Program-made: the position numbers and the translations under genes
Notes under the pieces: generated by a model
The model's database searches: none
The model's input: only the letters and a program-made list of their open reading frames with translations
What the model was told of the DNA's origin: nothing
Shown here: one piece after another, positions 12,301 to 24,300 of the stretch
Layout of the letters: each line of letters begins with the position of its first letter
Numbering within the stretch: position 1 is the first letter of the stretch
DNA from: Gymnothorax reevesii
Taxonomy: Eukaryota > Chordata > Actinopteri > Anguilliformes > Muraenidae
Assembly (NCBI GenBank): GCA_029721435.1
Contig: CM056581.1
Span: 73,704,712 to 73,768,711 of the forward strand
DNA: 64,000 nucleotides
Direction: 5' to 3'

Positions 12301-15300
12301 CCTTTCCTTTTAACGACACTCAGTAAACGTTTGGGAACTGAGGAGACCAATTTTTGAAGCTTTTCAGGTGGAACCCTTTCCCATTTTTGCTTGACGTACA
12401 GCTTAAGTTGTTCAACAGTCCGGGGTCTCCGTTGTCGTATTTTACGCTTCATAACGCGCCACACATTTTCAATGGGAGACAGGCCTGGACTACAGGCAGG
12501 CCAGTCTAGTACCCGCACTCTTTTACTATGGAGCCATGCTGTTGTAACACATGCAGATTGTGGCTTGGCAGTCTTGGTGAAATAAGCAGGGGCGTCCATG
12601 AAAAAGACGTTGCTTGGATGGCAACATATGTTGCTCCAAATCCTGTACCTTTCAGCAATAATGGTGCCCTCACATGTGTGTAAGTTTTCAATGCCTTGGG
12701 CACGAATACACCCCCATACCATCACAGATGCTGGCTTTTGAACTTTGCGCCTGACAGTCTGGATGGTTCTTTTCCTCTTTGGTCCGGTGGACACGACGTC
12801 CACAGTTTCTAAGAACAATTTGAAATGTGGACTTGTCAGACCGCAACACTTTTCCACTTTGCATCAGTCCATCTTAGATGAGCTTGGGCCCAGCAAAGCC
12901 GATGGCGTTTCTGGGTGCTGTTGATAAATGGCTTTCGCTTTGCATTGTAGAGTTTTAACTTGCACTTGCAGATGAAGCGATGAACTGTAGTTACTGACAG
13001 TGGTTTTCTGAAGTGTTCCTGAGACCATGTGGTGATGTCCTTTACACACGGGTGTCGGTTTTTGATGCAGTACCGCCTGAGGGATGGAAGGTCACGGGCA
13101 TTCAATGTTGGTTTTCGGCCTTGTCGCTTACATGCAGTGATTTCTCCAGATTCTCTGAACCTTTTGACAATATTACGGACCGTAGATGATGAAATCCCTA
13201 AATTTCTTGCAATAGTTCGTTGAGGAATGTTGTTTTTAAACTGTTCGACAATCAGCTCACGCATTTGTTCTCTAATTGGTGACCCTCGCCCCATCCTTTT
13301 TTGTGAATGACTGAGCAGTTCAGGGAAGCTGCTTTTATACACAATCATGGCACCCACCTGTTCCCAATTAGCCAGTTCACCTGCGGGATGTTCCAAATAA
13401 GTGTTTGATGAGCATTCCTCAACTCTATCAGTCTTTTTTGCCACTTGTGCCAGCTTTTTTGAAACATGTTGCAGGCAACAAATTCCAAATGAGCTAATAT
13501 TTGCAAAAAATTACAAAGTTTACCTGTTCGAACATTAAGTAACTTGTCTTTGCAGTGTATTCAATTGAATATAGGTTGAAAAGGATTTGCAAATCATTGT
13601 ATTCTGTTTTTATTAACGATTTACACAACGTGCCAACTTCACTGGTTTTGGGTTTTGTAAATATGAGTATATATGCACTCAAACATACACACGCGCGCGC
13701 ACACATATATAAATACACATGCACATACAAACAGAAACACACGAAACGTATCGCGTGTCATAACACCAGACCACATCACTAAGCTGGCATTTTGGCTCGA
13801 AAAAGCAGCGAGCTCCAATTACATTGAAATTTTGACAGCAATAAATCTTTCAATACAACACTTATAAGACATGCCGTACCATTTTGAAGATGGAGGACGG
13901 TAGCTAACCAGAGTAACCGCTGTCCTCTGCGTTGAATGATATAGGCACTCGTCCTCTTGTGAGACACACAGCATGCTGTCAGCGATCTGCTGCAGTAGTT
14001 ACAGCACTTTTTCGGCAGTAAAACGTCTCTTGGACCCCTGCTTGGCCATATTTCTCATACAATTTAGTAAAATGTCAAGAAAACAAATGAATCAAACGAT
14101 CAATAAACAATTTGAAATGAAGCCAATCCGTGCGCTCTGCTTCCAGCTACGTGCTCTGTGCGCCAGGCTACATTGCGAATACCTATGCAGTCGATACGCA
14201 TGGCTCTATCTCCGTCACGGATTAGTCGATTTGGACAATCTACCACTCGTTGGAATCGTTAGAGCCAATAGAATACGGCTACACTCACCAAAATGAGATT
14301 GATAGTACTGTCTGCCAATCATAATCAGCAGAACGCTGGTGTTTGGGAAGTAGCCCCGATGATCAAGTGGCACTTCCGGGAATTCGTACAGCGCAATCAC
14401 ATGTGCAAACAATGGACAAATTATGTTGTTTTTCAAAATTCTCGGCCTGAAATTTTTAGTAATCCAGAGGACTAGTCTAGGGGGCCTTACTGGTAGTCCT
14501 GGGCGCATTTAGGTCGCCTCGGACTACAGGACTAGCATTAGTTTCGAGCCCTGTTTAGCATTGTATTTGGGCATTTTTGTTCTTCTGAAATGAATGATTT
14601 ATACTGAACAATTTCATCTGCCAAGCTCATGGTCAGATCAGTGGGATATGCTGCAGAGATTCGGCCCTTAAAGTGAGCTCACTGTTGGACATATTATCAG
14701 GCATGAAAAGAACATGAAAAAGATTGGTCAAGTGTGTGTATGCAGTTAACAGATGGTTAAGACAGGGCACAAGTTTGTCAATTAGAACATTGAACGTTTC
14801 AATCCAAAACTTTTCTTTTCCACTAAATTCAACACCTGGCTCTGCACTTTCATCAGCCATACATTTGCGCTTCTTTGTGCGCTGGAGGTCATGTCTGTAC
14901 TCTGTAGTCTTGGGAGACTAAATTGGTAACATTTAAAGCTGACCCTTCAAAAAAGGCAAATTGTCTCTCTGTGCAAAGTCATGAAGTGAGAGGAGAAGCT
15001 GTGTAGCTGTGTGTATATATCAATGTCATGTTTCTGCAACTGCAGGCTCGTGGCTTGGAACCGCTGCAGTATTGTATCCCAAAAGTGTGCCATGAAAGCT
15101 ATCTCTTGCCACAGAGTGCAGAGGCCTCGCTTCTAGTTTTACGTTTCTCCTGTAAATCTTTGGAAATATTGTTCAATGCCTCTCTGAATTGTGCATAATA
15201 TTTCCAAAGAGCCTTTGTTGATTCAGCTCTTGAACTCAAGCGAGTACCTGGCAAAGATTTCAGTGTGAGATTCACATCTGTATCACGGAAAACCTCTCCC

Positions 15301-18300
15301 CACCTGCGTGTTGACGGGGCACAAAATGTGTACATTGATTGCAGAAAGTCAAAGAAACAGCCAACTTATGGGCTACTGTCAACAGCATTGACACAGACCA
15401 AATTCAATGAATGTGCTGCACAGGGGACTTAACAAATCAATGGGTTTATTCGTTTCAGATGAGCTTGGACTCCATTGTACTTTCCTGACATATTACTTGC
15501 ATTGTCATAAGACAGGCCTCGACAGTTAAGTCTAGGCCCAGGTTCTCCACCATTGCAACAACACACTCAGCCAAACTGTTCCCACCATGATTTTCAATAG
15601 GTTCAAAAGCCAGAAAACGCTCAACTACTTCTCCACCATTATTTAAAAACTTGAAATTAAAAGTGAGTTTGTCCACATGAGCAAGGTCTGGAGTGGAGTC
15701 AATGATAACAGAGAAGTATTTGGCCTCTTTAATCTCGCTGATAATTGCTTCCTTTGTTCTTTCTCCCATTAAGTGGATAAATTCCTCACAGATTGTAGAT
15801 GAGAGGGAGGACACAGAGCATTTGCCCTTGCCTCCAAACCTTTGGAGATGGTCAGCTAGAAAAGGGTCAAATTTGGCCAACAGTTCCACAATGCCCAAGA
15901 AATGACTATTGTGAGGTGATCCCAACCGCTCATCATGTCCCCTGAAAGCAAGGCCCCACTCCCCCAAAAACTGAATTACAGCAACAACTCCTTTCAAAAC
16001 TTCCCGCCAGTATTGCCTCTCTGCATCAATTTGTTTGACAAGATCAGAATCAACTCTTCCTGTGTTTTTGAAGCAACTGTGTAATGCTAACATGCAAGCC
16101 CTATGCTCCTCACTCCTCTCATGCTCACCGATACGCTCAGAATGTTTCCAATCAGAAAACCCGTGGATAAACGCATTGTGCTTACTTGAAAACAGTTTGC
16201 AAGCAAAACAAAAGATGCAACCAGATGAAGGGAAAGTAAAGTAGCCACTACCTAGTCAGACTGGCCATTAGGTAGAGAGCATTTGATCAAGGAATTTGTG
16301 AAACTCCTAGTGATGCCTCCCATAGTCCTACTTGAGGCAGGGTACTTTTCACTTCGATTTTGAAAAGCAGCTGCTTCTCTACTAACCAGAATCAACTTGA
16401 CCTGTTCAGTAATGGCACTTGGCCATAAAGCAGGGTCATTAACGGTTTCACACCAGGAGTTTGAGCCCCTAGCTCCAAATGGGATACTGGTCTCAGTGTA
16501 CTCCTCCTGATTTGACGAGACTTTCTCAGGCGATGCCTGGTCCGACAGTGTCTCCCCTGTCCTGGGAGTGCACAAGCCTTTAATGGTTGTGGTATTTGGC
16601 CATAAAGCAGGGTCAATAAGAGGTTCATGACCAGAGTTGGTGTCCCCAGCTTCTGGTGTGAAACTGGGCTCCGTGCAATCCTCCTCACTTGGAAAGATTT
16701 TCTCAGGTGATGCCTGGTCTGAGATTCTCACAAGGACTTTCACAACTGATTGTAATAATATAACAATAATATAATACAATATAAACGAGTACCCACACTA
16801 AAATACAAGGCAACAAGCCTTAAAAAAGGGCGTTGGAAATGCTTAAGCCTTTTACAAAGGTTTTGAGCCTTTGAAGGTGCAGTGTTGTTTCTAATAATTA
16901 GGGCTGTCGCGTTAATTAATCCCGATTAATTTTAGCGCAATAAAAGTAACTGCCACTATGAGGCAGACAGACGTGATTGCTTATTACCTATTGTATGACA
17001 CTTACCTAATGCGGTAATTTGAAATGCTTCCTGGAAGAAAACTGTGATTTTGAAGTCCGCTAATTACCAGCGAGGTTGGACAGCCTCCATCGCCTTGGCA
17101 TAATTAGCTAACCTTAAATCAATTCCCGTTTCACTTTGCCCAACTTGCAATCAAGCCATTTATTCAGCCAACTGACATATCAAAACCAAAATGTGGCCTA
17201 TAATGATTAAGAAGAGATGATGAGAAGCAGACAGACCTAACCAGGCTGCCGCGTTACACTGAAAGATTTTCAAATTTGTTAATTTACATGTCACGTTCTA
17301 TACGCTTAAACAAAATGTTATCCACCTTCATTGTTGGTTATTTAGACGCTCAAAAGTAAATAAATTCCATTGCTATGAGTTACATTATTTTTAATTAATC
17401 TCGTTCAATTATCGAATAAATGCCTCAAATTTGCAGCAAAGATTCGCCTGAACGTTAATTGCCAAATCTTTGGTACATTTGACTATTGCCTGCAATGCAA
17501 ACATATTCTCTCTTGCATTCACGTTCGGTATGCTTCACAAAATGTGCCCCACTTCACGTAGCCTATATTTTTAAGCTCTTAAAACCAGGGCCATGTTTGA
17601 ATAATTTCTTCTTTTTTTTTTTTTAGAAATCTCTTTTAAAATGCATACAAAATTCCTCGCTAAAAAGTGGAATTCAGAGGTTTGCTACTTATTCAGATTA
17701 TTGAAATTCTTTCAATCTAACACGGAAACCTGGTTAGGTCCGTCTGCTTCTCATTATCACTTCTTAATCATTATTGGCCACATTTTGATTTTGATTAGTC
17801 AGTTGGCTGAATAAATGGCTTGATTGCAAGTCAGGCAAAGTACACGGGAATTGATTTAAGGTTAGCTAATTATGCCAAGGCGATGGAGGCTGTCCAACCT
17901 CGCTGGTAATTTAGCGGACTTCGAATCACAGTTTTATTCCCGGAAGCAGTTCAAATGACCGCACTAGGTATGTGTCATAGAAAAGGTAATAAGCAAGAAA
18001 GTCTGTCTGCCTCATAGTGGCAGTTACTTTTATTGCGCATGAAATTAATCGCAATTAATTAATGCGACAGCCCTACTAGTAATATAATATAAATGGATAT
18101 AAGCCTTTAAAAAGGCTGTCGAATGTTAAACTGCTGAACAAATCAGGTTGCACAGGTTGAATGCAAAGCAAGTTGTCAAGCTGAAAGGTCAGGTTGTGAG
18201 GACTGCACATTAGCCCCGATCTCGAAACTGTAATCTAAAAAATCTAATCTAAAAAAGTAATCTAGGGACTTTTCAGATAGTCAATAGCGACTTTTTGTGA

Positions 18301-21300
18301 TTTGTTTTTGGCAACACTACCAGTATGGTGCATATTGCTCTGATCGTTCTGCTGCAAGTATGTGCGGTTGTGCACGTAAATTAAGTCACACAGCTAGCAT
18401 ATCCTGGGCCTTAGGGCTCACTGAAAGGACTTTCATTCAAAACCCTTGGTAAAATCAGAGGCCCTTTGTGAGAACATTTGCAATCAGATGGCTCTCTTAA
18501 CAGTATGCTCTCCCATCAGGGCTCTCCCTAGGGCCCCCACATAGCCAGAAGTCGCGACCGTTAGCAGGGGCTTTCATAATCATAAGGCCCTCTGAAACCA
18601 TTCCCCCCTACTTCCTTGAACCCCAAGTTGGTGAACATTAGGGCTCCCTTAGGAGTATTCACGAGAAGCACTACAGCAGGGCCGGCCCAGGGGCTCTCTG
18701 ACTGCCGTCCCCCGTGGCCCAGGGGCCCTCTGACTGCCGTCCCCCGTGGCCCAGGGGCCCTCTGACTGCCGTCCCCAGTGGCCCAGGGGCCCTCTGACTG
18801 CCGTCCCCCGTGGCCCAGGGGCCCTCTGACTGCCGTCCCCCGTGGCCCAGGGGCCCTCTGACTGCCGTCCCCCGTGGCCCAGGGGCCTACTGATTGCCGT
18901 CCCCCGTGGCCCAGGGGCCTACTGATTGCCGTCCCCCGTGGCCCAGGGGCCCTCTGATTGCCGTTCCCCGTGGCCCAGGGGCCTACTGATTGCCGTCCCC
19001 CGTGGCCCAGGGGCCCTCTGATTGCCGTTCCTGTCCCCCCCGCCCAATTCATATCACCCTTCTCTCCCGGTTCTCTGCAGATATGACTACTCACACTATT
19101 ATAGGGCATAAGATCCTAGAGAATAGAGGCATCTGAAATCGCAATTGATATCGGCATCTGCATCGCTTTGGGCCCCTGGACGCCGGCCCCACTGGCCCGG
19201 TCTGTAATACCTGGTCTGTAGCATTTAAAGTGTATGCCTGCTGTTCTTTGACTGTTATTCCACCAAGACTATGAGGTCATAACAAGAAGGGAGACGACAC
19301 AGGGAAACAAAAGTTAAAACAATATAATTAATTTGGCATATTTGTCAAAGACAACCCCTAAACTCCACACCATTGCAACAACAAATCCAATCTCCTCCCC
19401 CAATTGGGAGAAGGCAACTCATTTAAATAGTAATAGTAATAGTTCAGACATCCCACAATGCATAAGTATGGCAGAAACAGGTACAACTAGAGTGTTCAGG
19501 TGAACACACGTGTCGCCTGCGAAGCTCATGTGAAAGTGTGACTACCAACTGAAAGTGTGACGACCGGACAGACGAACAGACGGACAGACAGACGCCGAAC
19601 AAAGTGATCCCTATGTGCCGCTATGCTTCGCAGGCGACACAAAAATGAAGGGCCATCCCATGGACACACTACTCAACTATCCAAAGACAAACTTGAAGCC
19701 ATAAATCTCATCCTTCCACAGAAGGAATTTAAATGTACAAATGGGACCATGTTCTCTTCAAGACCATTCAAAAATAATAAAAGGGGTCAAGCTCAGTAGA
19801 TAGATCTATACTCAACTAACCTAATGTAACCTAGTCTTCGCCGACTTTTTGGGCTCATGATTGGCAATGCCATTAAGTCCCCCATATTCACCGGCAAAAA
19901 CAAAAAAGGAAAAATAATAAAGTGACAAGCCACCCTGGGCTTGCCTGATGACTACCCTATGAAAACTGTCATTCACCAATTGGCCAACATGTCCCATTTG
20001 ACAAAGAACTTAAACTAGAAAAATATTGTTCCAATTTCCACAAGTACCTGATTAAACAAAATCACTTCACAACTCAGGCCATTCAATGCACCAGTTCAGT
20101 AATATGGCCAAAACAAATACAAACCAAACATGCCATAGCCTTCAAATTTTCCCTCTGCATCTCCTAGAGCACAAGTGACAGAACTCAAATGAGCTTCAGA
20201 CACCCAAACATAAACTCTATCCATTTCACAAAACTAAAAAATACAAAGCTAAACAAAGCTCCCGGACGAGCCCCCAATTGTTACGACCAAGATTGAGGTC
20301 ATAGCAAGAAGGGAGACCACACAGGGAAACAAAACTTAAAACAATATAATTTATTTGGCCAAGGCATGAGCTTCAATTATCTCTTCACAAATTGAACTGA
20401 ATGAGTTAACCCCTTTCTGCAGATGTAGACGCCCGCATCTATAGACCTGCAAATAGGAAGCACGCTGTTACTGTACTCGATCACTAAATGGCACCCCCGG
20501 ATCAGTTATTGAATGTTTACAAGCAAGCAGACCTCGAACGCGGTTCTGAATATGGGGAAGTTCACTCCACGCCCTGTTTTTCAAGAGCTGCATGAATTAA
20601 ACTCCTCAGCTAAGCCTGATGTGCAAACTGGTCAATATCCTTGCCTATAGTATCGATCCAGCAGTTTAAAAAAACGATATCTTGACACAGAAAAAATCGC
20701 TATCCTCTGTAGCAACCAGATAAGCCACAGTGAGCCAACAGTATTCCAAGTAATGGTTCAGAAAAATCAGTTTTCTGAGGCAAAAAAATCGACATGGTAT
20801 TGATTCTCTCACATTCTACTTTTAATTACTGTCGTCACGTACAAAAAAAAATCGTAGTTCCCTACCGTGGATTTACGCGCAGATCCATTCATTGACAAAT
20901 CCAGCGCTTCCTTATATCCACCCGAGTACTGGCGTTGATAGCCAATCACTCAACCATACACTCAGGGTTTTCTGCGTAATTGTATAGTTGCACTTCATGC
21001 CCTCGCAAAGCTAACCTGGTAAAAATGTATTGATTGGCTCGTTTCTTATCCAAATCCCGAGTGTTTAAACATTTTAGAGTAAGTGAAACACATTGATTGG
21101 ACAAACACAGAGCATACAAACCTATGCGTATCAGCAGGTTCGGTTGTATCCTGTCTACGTTATGCACATTACGCAGTTAAAATAGACGCGATTTATAGAA
21201 AACACGTTCGCAAAACTGGCCTTGAAGTGTTCAGTTACATTTATAGGATCTAAATGAGATAAGGATATGGTCAATTGGAATTATGTAGAATGAAACAGGA

Positions 21301-24300
21301 CCGGAGGGTCCCTGCTACTGGATACATCGGTCTTTGTAGCAGGGATTCATGAAAAAGGTGAGGCTGATACTTTGTTATTTTGTTGTTGTTGTTGTTTTGT
21401 TTTTGGAATGTATACGTACTCAACAAAGTCGAATGTCGAGGTTTTTTTTCCTGTTTAAAACGCGAACTGCCCGTGCATTTGGGTGGACCCCCTGGTACGT
21501 TCATTGCACGTTTCTTTTGAATCCAGGGAGGCAATGGATTGTTCCCTGAAAGTGGAGTGTCTGTTCTGTTAAAATAAGGTATATTTCAGAATTCAGATAT
21601 TACTGAGTTAGTGAGTTGCACTTGTTCCTTATAAGTGTTGAAATGAGTTTGTGAGCTTAGAAGAGGGGACTGGTAGCTTCCATTACAGGGTGAATGTTCT
21701 AACCGTTTAATTAGAAGTTTATTTAATGCGTGTTTGTGCTGGCTTGGGGCACTTTAAAGTAAAATGGCCAAAACTCTAAACTTTATTATGGAGAAAAGGC
21801 ATGTTTTGTGCTTGGAGTGGTTACTGGTGACCATTGATATTCAACTGCACTGAGATTGATAAATTCATACTAAACTCAACCAGATAATCATTTGTTCATA
21901 TTAAATTTCATGCCTTAAAACTTTATTTGTGTTGTATACATGATTTTTTTATGATTTGACTGGACTTCATTTTGAGACTTCGGGGAGACACTTGGATAGC
22001 TGTATAATTTGGCTAAAAGCATGTAGGTAATCTAGAATGTAATGTTGAAGATGAATTGTACTTGTGGTCAAGGAGTTTATGATCCCAGAAATGTATAGTT
22101 TTAAGCCCCAGCAGTTTTTCAATCCTCAGAATTATTTATTTTGCAATTTCAATGGTGAATTCTCATGAAGATTTTTTATGTTTGCAGCTCATTTTCTCTA
22201 CCATAATCATGAAAATTAACTGAAATACTATGTAATTCTAAATGCTGTAAGTGTCTTTTCAGAATTGAGCCACATTTTTCCTCTTTATAAAGCTTTAATC
22301 TTGAATTATACAGCATTAAAGTGGGTAACCCATAAATAGCCAAATTTGGCTTCTGCACAAAGGGGTTAACTGAGAACGGATGCCAATTAGCAAAGTGGAA
22401 TTTTTACATGCACTCTTATCTAAGCTTTGACAGACCAGCAGGGCTGTAACAGTGTGGTATCAATTTAAAATGACAAGGCTTATATTGTGGGAATCTGTGG
22501 ACTGTCCTTTTTCATTTGAGGTATCGTCTGTATGCATTGGACAAATTCAGTAGAAAAGCTTGTGATATAAGATCAGTACTCTTTTATTTAATGTTTTGTT
22601 CGATGCTTATTTACTTGATTGGTACTTGAATTGTGTTTGGTTTAGGTATAAACGGTCATCAGAAACTTTTCGCAGAGTTTCTTCGCTTTAAGAGGATATG
22701 CCGCATGACAAGGTTGCAATTAGGAAACATGCTGTATGTATTAGGCAAATTCATTGCCCCCATTACGGGAGCGTTCAGGCTTAAGGTTAATATTAGTATT
22801 GAATTTATATTTTCAACTAATTTCTTTAAATCTTCACTTTAAAACCAGTTTTCGTTGCAAAGCTGTTGACTTACTTACGAACTTCTAGTAAGTGAAGTAG
22901 CTTTGCTCCAAGTGCTCTGAGCAAAGAACTGTTTGTTTTGTTGGCTTGTAAGGCTTTCCACTGTCAACTCTTCTTAATTTAACAAGCCACCCTTTGAAAA
23001 GGGCTTCATTATTTTGTGGAAATAGATGTAAACTTATTTTGCCACATTTTCCAGGCGACTGAATGGCATTATTATTGATGCAAGCAACAGAAGCACAAGA
23101 TTTCCCCACTTTCACAATGCTGCGATCAACCTTATGTGTACATTTTGCTTCGGGGATCACGTGACCACTGACGTAACTTGCAGTGACCTCATTACATCTT
23201 GTGCACATAGCTAAACTGATAGAAAAACAGGGCTTGGAGCTCAAAAAATTGCCATGCCGGAAAATGAAATAACCGAGGGGGGGGGGGGGGGGGGGGTGTG
23301 CGGCAAAATTGAGTTGCGATCTAAGGTACTTCGTGATAGTAGCCTGTCCGTCATAAAGTAGAAACAGGCCAACATAAAATCAAAATACATGAGCTTCTGA
23401 CACATTGACACTGCCTGACATTTGTTGAAAAAGAAAAAAAGAATATTCACTAAGATATAAGAACAGTGACCTGATCAACGTTTTCGCTGACTACACTGTC
23501 CTCTACCTCCGGCTACTTTCCCGCAAATGTACAAGTTTTTAGGCGAGTTTAGACGCGTTTTATTTTGATAAACACTTTTCAGTTTGCCTATTGGCCTTCT
23601 CTTTGCCGACGTATTGAAATGTCGCTTTAAGCCAAGCAGTGATTACTCGAGAACAATTTCAACATCCAATAACATTGCCGCCGTCATATGAACTCTAGTA
23701 ATTCTACTTCCATCCTCTTCACATTATAATATCGTTGTATTTTCTGAAAATATTTGAATTTCATTCGGCAGCTGGTCAAAACATGCCGTCCTAAAAAAGA
23801 AGGGGCGTCTAACGGGCAGACCTTGTTGACATACTTTTTAAAGAAAGATGTCTTCAATGTTAAAAATTGATGAGATTTAATTCTGGTGAGAGGCTGGTCC
23901 ATGGGCGATGATAAAGTAAACGCCCGTATGTTCATTTAGAATAGTTGCGTTCTACCATTGATTCCCCACTGTTAGCCTGAGGACACTCAAAGCCACTATT
24001 CGATCATTTCATGCATTTAATTACCAGCTGTTTCGACGACAATCTTCAGTCCCGAAAACCTGTGTCGAAACCATGGTAAATGTATCGGCTATATTATTAA
24101 TGTGCTGTGGCGGCGATTATGCTCGTGCATTTTCCCCACATCTACTCCGTAACCAAGCATGGATTCATTCATTTGAGAGGACTGGGCAGTATGCCTATGG
24201 ACTGGTAAATCTGTTCGTAGCTTGCATTCCTGTTGATTTCATCAAAAAAAGTTATAAAGCATTTTTCTTAATGAGGGCATTAAACGACAATTGTCTGTTG

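Larger units (their letters stand above)
19253..20367 (-). mobile_element. Miniature LTR retrotransposon (TRIM-like) with tRNA-Pro primer binding site
   Basis: Two direct repeats of about 85-95 bp, at 19253-19347 and 20279-20367, share tgtta.. then gaggtcata.caagaaggga and acaatataatt.atttggc. On the minus strand the right copy acts as the 5' LTR: it ends ..CGTAACA, is followed by 2 bases and then TGGGGGCTCGTCCGGGA (20276-20260), which matches the proline-tRNA primer binding site used by many retroelements. The interior (about 930 bp) has no gag or pol frame. Total length is about 1.1 kb. LTR boundaries inside the element are approximate. Confidence 0.7.

Noticed and set aside
18561..19109. 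182-codon Gly/Pro/Arg-rich frame
   Set aside because: Translation of the 32-bp minisatellite; stays open only because the unit lacks stops and 32 bp shifts frame through permissive codons.
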